DNA from: a virus
Length of the DNA: 34,265 nucleotides
Reading direction: 5' to 3' (one strand)
IMG/VR virus record: IMGVR_UViG_3300037961_004291
Location: 1-34,265 of that record
Shown: one piece after another, positions 30,573-34,265 of the stretch
How positions within the stretch are numbered: position 1 is the stretch's first letter
Layout of the letters: each line of letters opens with the position of its first letter
Program-made: the position numbers and the translations under genes
Notes under the pieces: generated by a model
Databases searched by the model: none
Seen by the model: only the letters and a program-made list of their open reading frames with translations
Told to the model about the DNA's origin: nothing

Positions 30573-30590
30573 ATATAGTTAGTACTATAT
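30573..30590 (+). repeat. AT-rich inverted repeat before the 58-codon gene
   Basis: ATATAGT (30573-30579) and ACTATAT (30584-30590), loop TAGT, 12 nt before the ATG at 30602. It may be an operator-like dyad or a leader hairpin. A TTGACT at 30557 has no well-spaced -10 box. Confidence 0.35.
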
Positions 30591-30601
30591 TTCATACTAT
30601 C

Positions 30602-30778
30602 ATGTGGGCTGCACTTTTTCCGGTTGCAAAAAGCGTTGTAATGAAAGCTGTTGAGTCTGAACAAGCAAAAAGATTGGTTGTAGAAGTTCTGAAACGCATC
30701 GTTTCTAGAACGGACAATGACCTGGATGATTTAATTGTTGATCAACTAGAATCAGCACTTTTTCCAGAGTCTAAATAA
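30602..30778 (+). CDS. Small helical protein, unknown
   Basis: 58 residues: an amphipathic N-terminal helix (M-W-A-A-L-F-P-V-A-K-S-V-V-M-K-A-V-E), a basic middle L-K-R-I-V-S-R and an acidic helix D-N-D-L-D-D-L-I-V-D-Q-L-E. No family is recognised. It has its own upstream region and a strong terminator 8 nt after its stop, so it is probably a real monocistronic gene. Confidence 0.6.
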   Translation: MWAALFPVAKSVVMKAVESEQAKRLVVEVLKRIVSRTDNDLDDLIVDQLESALFPESK

Positions 30779-30786
30779 AGTATCTG

Positions 30787-30815
30787 AAGGAGATCCCTAC
30801 GGATCTCCTTTTTTA
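30787..30815 (+). terminator. Rho-independent terminator
   Basis: Perfect 10-bp stem AAGGAGATCC / GGATCTCCTT, loop CTAC, then a T run. The next late promoter box begins in the T run. Confidence 0.9.
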
Positions 30816-30821
30816 TAAATA
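30814..30821 (+). promoter_or_regulatory. Perfect late promoter box TATAAATA
   Basis: Exact late consensus, overlapping the terminator T run and 33 nt before the ATG of the structural gene at 30855. Confidence 0.7.
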
Positions 30822-30854
30822 TTTTCTAGGAAACAATTCGTAGAGGTCAGGAAC

Positions 30855-31409
30855 ATGGCTCTTTGGGGCAATAACGATAATCGCGATGCACAGGGCACAG
30901 TTACTTTAAATTATGCCACAGGCATTGTAACTGGTTCTAATTTAGAAGATCCCGGTAATGGAACCTTATTTGGTGAGGCTGGTTCTATTCAGGAAGGCGA
31001 TGTCATTAGATTTGGCGTCATGGAGAAGCCTGGCACGTACATGGGTGATGCTGTAGTTGTTAGTATTGCCAGCACAACTCAGCTTACTATTGGATCAACT
31101 GCGGGACTTAGTGGTGTTGCTATTGCTGCCACTACCTTCCAAGGTTCACAACTTCCCAAATATACAATCAAAGACTCTCATTATAGCGAAACTCAGTCTG
31201 GATATTCTGCTAATGTCTATGGCATTTCAACTGCAGGAGCACAAGACGCAAATGGCGCTACTTATGAAGTAGGTGTTGGTTGGGTTGGTGTTACAACTTA
31301 TATTGATACTCATGGTAACCTGAGAGTTAAGAAAGAGATTCTTGTTGCTATGTCTGGTATCGAGACAGGTAACACTCCTTCTTATCCTAATATTGAAGAT
31401 GCTGTATGA
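30855..31409 (+). CDS. Probable virion structural protein
   Basis: 184 residues, Gly/Thr/Ala-rich and beta-strand-prone, with few charged residues. It opens M-A-L-W-G-N-N-D-N-R-D and has repeated strand pairs (G-T-V-T-L-N-Y-A-T-G-I-V-T-G, T-Q-L-T-I-G-S-T-A-G-L-S-G-V). The M-A-L-W-G-N-N-D start is a pattern I know from T4-like cyanophage virion proteins. A perfect late promoter and a good ribosome-binding region fit high late expression. The exact place in the virion is unknown. Confidence 0.72.
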   Translation: MALWGNNDNRDAQGTVTLNYATGIVTGSNLEDPGNGTLFGEAGSIQEGDVIRFGVMEKPGTYMGDAVVVSIASTTQLTIGSTAGLSGVAIAATTFQGSQLPKYTIKDSHYSETQSGYSANVYGISTAGAQDANGATYEVGVGWVGVTTYIDTHGNLRVKKEILVAMSGIETGNTPSYPNIEDAV

Positions 31410-31419
31410 TAACTGAGGA

Positions 31420-31812
31420 ATGAGATTTGAAGATTTAAATAAAGATAATTTTTTATTATTTGCAATCCGCAATTATGATAATCCCCATGCAGTTACTAAA
31501 GACGACTTTGTACGAGATCTAAATCATTTTAAATACCTTAAACGGTTATTGAGAAAATATCATCTGACTGGGGAACTCAAGTCTCATTTACTTATAAACC
31601 ATTTTATTGTTTTATATAATATTTTTGGAGATGCTGCTACTCCAATGTTGTTCTATAAAATTGAACAGGAACTTTGGGGTATAATGAAATCATTTTTGAT
31701 TTTCTTAAATAAATTTCCTGATTATCCCAAAACTAGTATCCATGATATAAAAGTGGATATGGAATGTTTCAAATCCTTACAAGAGGAATACAATGGAAAG
31801 AGAAAAAATTGA
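31420..31812 (+). CDS. Conserved hypothetical protein
   Basis: 130 residues, helical, rich in Phe, Tyr, Lys and Leu. F-L-L-F-A-I-R-N-Y-D-N-P-H (residues 11-23), L-K-R-L-L-R-K-Y, L-L-I-N-H-F-I-V-L-Y-N-I-F-G-D-A-A-T-P-M-L-F-Y-K-I (about 57-80). Recognisable as a conserved protein of T4-like cyanophages but with no known role. It starts 10 nt after the structural gene and overlaps the next gene by 20 nt. Confidence 0.7.
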   Translation: MRFEDLNKDNFLLFAIRNYDNPHAVTKDDFVRDLNHFKYLKRLLRKYHLTGELKSHLLINHFIVLYNIFGDAATPMLFYKIEQELWGIMKSFLIFLNKFPDYPKTSIHDIKVDMECFKSLQEEYNGKRKN

Positions 31813-32101
31813 TAGGATAATTGATGCGTTTAGATCTTCAATGTACCGTGAATTTGGTGTAAATGAAGAGGGAATGGTTGCTAATCCTCCCGGTAAATCT
31901 GGAGGATTTAGTCAATCTTCGGATCCAAAAGGACCCACTGCAGGTTATGATAAACCTATGAAACTTGACGGAAGAAGAAAGTATGTTAAAAAATATATTG
32001 ATGACTTAATGAAGAATAGAAAAAAACGAGAAGATAAGAAGTTAAAGAAAAAAGTACAGGACTTTAATCCTTATTTTACGAAGAGCAATGGAATGTTCTG
32101 A
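31793..32101 (+). CDS. Basic hypothetical protein
   Basis: 102 residues. Helix E-K-I-D-R-I-I-D-A-F-R-S-S-M-Y-R-E-F (residues 4-21), a Gly/Pro/Ser linker with P-P-G-K-S-G-G-F-S and G-P-T-A-G-Y-D-K-P, then a very basic C-terminus (R-R-K-Y-V-K-K-Y, K-N-R-K-K-R-E-D-K-K-L-K-K-K) and F-N-P-Y-F. The basic tail may bind nucleic acid. Function unknown. It overlaps both neighbours by 14-20 nt. Confidence 0.68.
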   Translation: MEREKIDRIIDAFRSSMYREFGVNEEGMVANPPGKSGGFSQSSDPKGPTAGYDKPMKLDGRRKYVKKYIDDLMKNRKKREDKKLKKKVQDFNPYFTKSNGMF

Positions 32102-32513
32102 CGAAATCAATGAGAATAAGGTAGAACTTGCTGTCCTCACTGAAAAATTTTCAAATTTTGAAATTATTGTCGGTAAGATAGATTCTTCAATTGAGAAGAT
32201 AACAGAGGTAAATAGTAATGTGTCTAGGATGCTTGCCGTCCATGAAGAAAGATTATCGAAACAAGAACAGATTGACAGAACATTACTTGATAAGGTCGAT
32301 CAACTCCGCGATCAAGTTAACATCGATCACAACCAACTCAGTGAAAGATTATCAATATTGGAACGGAAACTTTGGATTGCTGTCGGAATATTGGGAACGG
32401 TATTATCATTGACCAATCCAACAGCATTACAAATAATTAAACCCTTGATTTCTCCTGCAACTGCTAGTACAATGGATATAGCACCACAATCTATACCTAA
32501 TGGATTATATTGA
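32088..32513 (+). CDS. Coiled-coil membrane protein (XhlA-like layout)
   Basis: 141 residues: an N-terminal coiled coil (residues about 10-95, heptads such as V-E-L-A-V-L-T-E-K-F, H-E-E-R-L-S-K-Q-E-Q, Q-L-S-E-R-L-S-I-L-E-R-K) and one transmembrane helix (L-W-I-A-V-G-I-L-G-T-V-L-S-L, about 95-108), then a short tail. This coil-then-TM order resembles XhlA-type phage membrane proteins, which accompany holins, but similarity in layout is weak evidence. It overlaps gp61 by 14 nt. Confidence 0.65.
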   Translation: MECSDEINENKVELAVLTEKFSNFEIIVGKIDSSIEKITEVNSNVSRMLAVHEERLSKQEQIDRTLLDKVDQLRDQVNIDHNQLSERLSILERKLWIAVGILGTVLSLTNPTALQIIKPLISPATASTMDIAPQSIPNGLY

Positions 32514-33477
32514 CTCTAAGTATGTTTCTCTCATTTCTCATAGATTAGAAAAGTTTAAAAGAGTCAAACCCAATCTTTATAATTTCAGATGTCCAATTTG
32601 TGGTGATTCTAGGAAGAATAGAAATAAAGCCAGGGGTTATATTTACGCCGTAAAAAATAATACTAATTTCAAATGTCATAACTGTGGATCATCTACGTCA
32701 TTCAACAACTTTCTTAAGTCTTTAGATCCATCTGTACATAGTCAGTATACTCTAGAAAAATTTAAAGAAGGTCATACCGGTAAGAATTTTGTTGTTGATG
32801 AACCAAAGTTTAAATTTGAATCACCTAAATTTTCACAAAAAATAAAACTCCCCAAAGCTTCAGAAAATTCTGTTTCAAATAGATATCTAGTCGATAGAAA
32901 ACTAGACGTTAATGAGTTTTATTATGCAGATAAATTCAAAGAGTTTGTAAATACACTCAAACCAACTTTCGACAATCTTAAGTTTGATGAACCTAGGATT
33001 ATCATACCTCTTTATTATGAAAAAACTTTGATTGGTCTTCAGGGAAGATCTCTTGATTTTGGAAATCCAAAGTCTGTTAAATATATCACTGTGATGATTA
33101 ATGATGATGCACCAAAAATCTATGGACTTGATAAAGTCAGAAAGGATGCTCCAGTCTATGTTACGGAAGGACCATTCGACAGCACATTCATTCGCAACGC
33201 GATTGCTATGTGTGGAGCTGACGCTGATGTTAGTCGTTGGGGGATTAACAATCCTGTGTGGATCTATGATAACGAACCACGCAATCGAGAAATTGTCAAC
33301 CGCATCGAACGTACAATCAGTACAGGGGATTCGGTAGTCATTTGGCCTTCAAATGTCCTTGAAAAGGATATTAATGATATGGTCCTTGCTGGACATAATG
33401 TGCAAAATATAGTAGAATTAAATACCTACTCTGGTTTAGAAGCAAAACTTAAATTTAACACCTGGAAAAAAATATGA
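32500..33477 (+). CDS. gp61: DNA primase gp61
   Basis: 325 residues (T4 gp61 342 aa). A zinc-binding domain at the N-terminus: C-P-I-C near residue 31 and C-H-N-C near 60. The toprim domain has V-Y-V-T-E-G-P-F-D-S (about 219-228), with the catalytic Glu, and W-I-Y-D-N-E-P-R (about 255), with the acidic metal site. It makes RNA primers on the lagging strand together with gp41. It overlaps nrdA by 4 nt. Confidence 0.93.
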   Translation: MDYIDSKYVSLISHRLEKFKRVKPNLYNFRCPICGDSRKNRNKARGYIYAVKNNTNFKCHNCGSSTSFNNFLKSLDPSVHSQYTLEKFKEGHTGKNFVVDEPKFKFESPKFSQKIKLPKASENSVSNRYLVDRKLDVNEFYYADKFKEFVNTLKPTFDNLKFDEPRIIIPLYYEKTLIGLQGRSLDFGNPKSVKYITVMINDDAPKIYGLDKVRKDAPVYVTEGPFDSTFIRNAIAMCGADADVSRWGINNPVWIYDNEPRNREIVNRIERTISTGDSVVIWPSNVLEKDINDMVLAGHNVQNIVELNTYSGLEAKLKFNTWKKI

Positions 33478-34265
33478 GTAATGGAACAAAGGTAAAAAAG
33501 AGAGATGGTCGCATTGAGTCTCTTGACTTGGATAAGATGCATCTGATGGTTGAAGAAGCAACCAAGGGTCTTGCAGGGGTCTCTGCGAGTCAAGTTGAGA
33601 TGAAGTCTGGCATTCAGTTTTATGACGGTATTACAACTGCTGAAATTCAAGAAATTCTTATTCGTGCTGCCAGTGATCTTATCGATCTGGATCATCCTAA
33701 CTATCAGTTCGTTGCTGCACGACTCTTGCTCTTTGCACTACGAAAGAGTCTTTACGGAAAGGTGAGGGAACTCCCAACTCTTGAAAATCATATTATGACT
33801 TGTGTGTCGCAAGAAGTTTATGATTATGATATCTACAATAAATATTCTAGAGAAGAAATTAATAAGGTTAGTACTTTTATCGATCATGACCGAGATTTCT
33901 TATTTACATATGCTGGTCTTCGTCAAGTAGTAGATAAGTATCTGGTTCAAGATCGTAGTAGCGGTGGAGTGTATGAGACTCCCCAATTCATGTATATCAT
34001 GATCGCTTTGACTATTTTTGCAGAGTATCCAAAAGAAACTCGTTTGGATTACGTTAAGAGGTACTATGACGCAATCTCAAAGCACAAAATCAACATTCCC
34101 ACACCTATCATGGCGGGAGTGCGAACTCCACTTCGACAATTTGCTAGCTGTGTTCTTGTTGATGTTGATGACACCCTCGATAGTATCTTTAGCTCTGATA
34201 TGGCAATTGGCAAATACGTTGCACAAAGGGCGGGAATCGGTATCAACGCAGGTAGAATCCGTGGC
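33474..34265 (+). CDS. nrdA: Ribonucleotide reductase class I alpha subunit, 5' part
   Basis: 264 codons, open to the window end. The N-terminus K-K-R-D-G-R-I-E-S-L-D-L-D-K is an ATP-cone-like opening. Then come I-Q-F-Y-D-G-I-T-T-A-E-I-Q, H-P-N-Y-Q-F-V-A-A-R-L-L-L, E-T-P-Q-F-M-Y-I-M-I-A and P-T-P-I-M-A-G-V-R-T-P-L-R-Q-F-A-S-C, where the Cys is the first of the active-site redox pair, followed by G-I-G-I-N-A-G-R-I-R-G. The enzyme makes dNDPs for phage DNA synthesis, a common cyanophage gene. nrdB would be expected downstream. It starts inside the gp61 stop (ATGA). Confidence 0.95.
   Translation, partial: MSNGTKVKKRDGRIESLDLDKMHLMVEEATKGLAGVSASQVEMKSGIQFYDGITTAEIQEILIRAASDLIDLDHPNYQFVAARLLLFALRKSLYGKVRELPTLENHIMTCVSQEVYDYDIYNKYSREEINKVSTFIDHDRDFLFTYAGLRQVVDKYLVQDRSSGGVYETPQFMYIMIALTIFAEYPKETRLDYVKRYYDAISKHKINIPTPIMAGVRTPLRQFASCVLVDVDDTLDSIFSSDMAIGKYVAQRAGIGINAGRIRG

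Noticed and set aside
1-34265. tRNA genes, CRISPR arrays, insertion sequences, inteins, introns or attachment sites
   Set aside because: No cloverleaf-forming segment, spaced direct repeats, transposase or integrase motif was seen. gp43, gp41 and nrdA (as far as visible) are uninterrupted.

Overview
This window is a near-contiguous piece of a T4-like cyanophage (a myovirus of marine Synechococcus or Prochlorococcus). The evidence is the T4-type replication, recombination and late-transcription core (UvsY, UvsW, gp55, gp47, gp46, gp45, gp44, gp62, RegA, gp43, UvsX, gp41, gp61). This core is interleaved with host-type genes typical of cyanophages: a high-light-inducible protein, a DUF3110-like protein, CobS/CobT-like proteins, SpeD, Hsp20, MazG and NrdA. 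Every gene I can support is on the + strand. Spacing is very tight, with many 1-4 nt ATGA-type overlaps. I found no tRNA, insertion sequence, integrase, homing endonuclease or CRISPR array, and no gene-free stretch longer than about 130 nt.

Layout. (1) 1-0.9 kb: hli, a tiny membrane protein and a tail-tube-fold structural protein. (2) 0.9-7.4 kb: recombination and late sigma block (uvsY, uvsW, an Sm-like protein, gp55, gp47, DUF3110-like, gp46, two small ORFs). (3) 7.4-10.8 kb: a CobT-like VWA/zincin protein paired with a CobS-like AAA+ ATPase. (4) 10.8-17.2 kb: DUF3310-like protein, sliding clamp gp45, speD, clamp loader gp44/gp62 with small membrane and Sm-like proteins and a DruA-like unknown between them, regA, hsp20. 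(5) 17.2-23.8 kb: two Sm-like proteins, DNA polymerase gp43, a damaged uvsX, helicase gp41, mazG and small paralogues. (6) 23.8-31.4 kb: late-type virion block in which nuclease-like, ligase-like and cytidylyltransferase-like proteins precede a large Lys/Asp-rich protein and a structural protein. (7) 31.4-34.3 kb: three small conserved proteins, primase gp61 and the start of nrdA, which runs off the window.

How it works together. gp43, gp44/62, gp45, gp41, gp61 and the UvsX/Y/W and gp46/47 set form a T4-type replisome and recombination-dependent replication machine. gp55 with gp45 should drive TAAATA-type late promoters. Such motifs sit before uvsW, the 0.35 kb tail gene and most genes of the 23.8-31.4 kb block, often fused with terminator hairpins. 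Host-like sigma-70 promoters with 17-nt spacers precede gp55, the gp45 operon and the gp43 operon.

The points most worth a second look: uvsX appears to lack about 50 internal codons and is frameshifted at 21.33 kb; four divergent Sm-like paralogues share a TGEE...PW pattern; the cytidylyltransferase-like protein begins with a T4-style capsid-targeting peptide, suggesting an injected enzyme; its two upstream neighbours look like a ligase-fold and possibly a nuclease-fold protein; the CobT-like protein carries an HEXXH motif; and a promoter/terminator composite at 17.2 kb may encode a small RNA. No functional claim here was tested by a database search.
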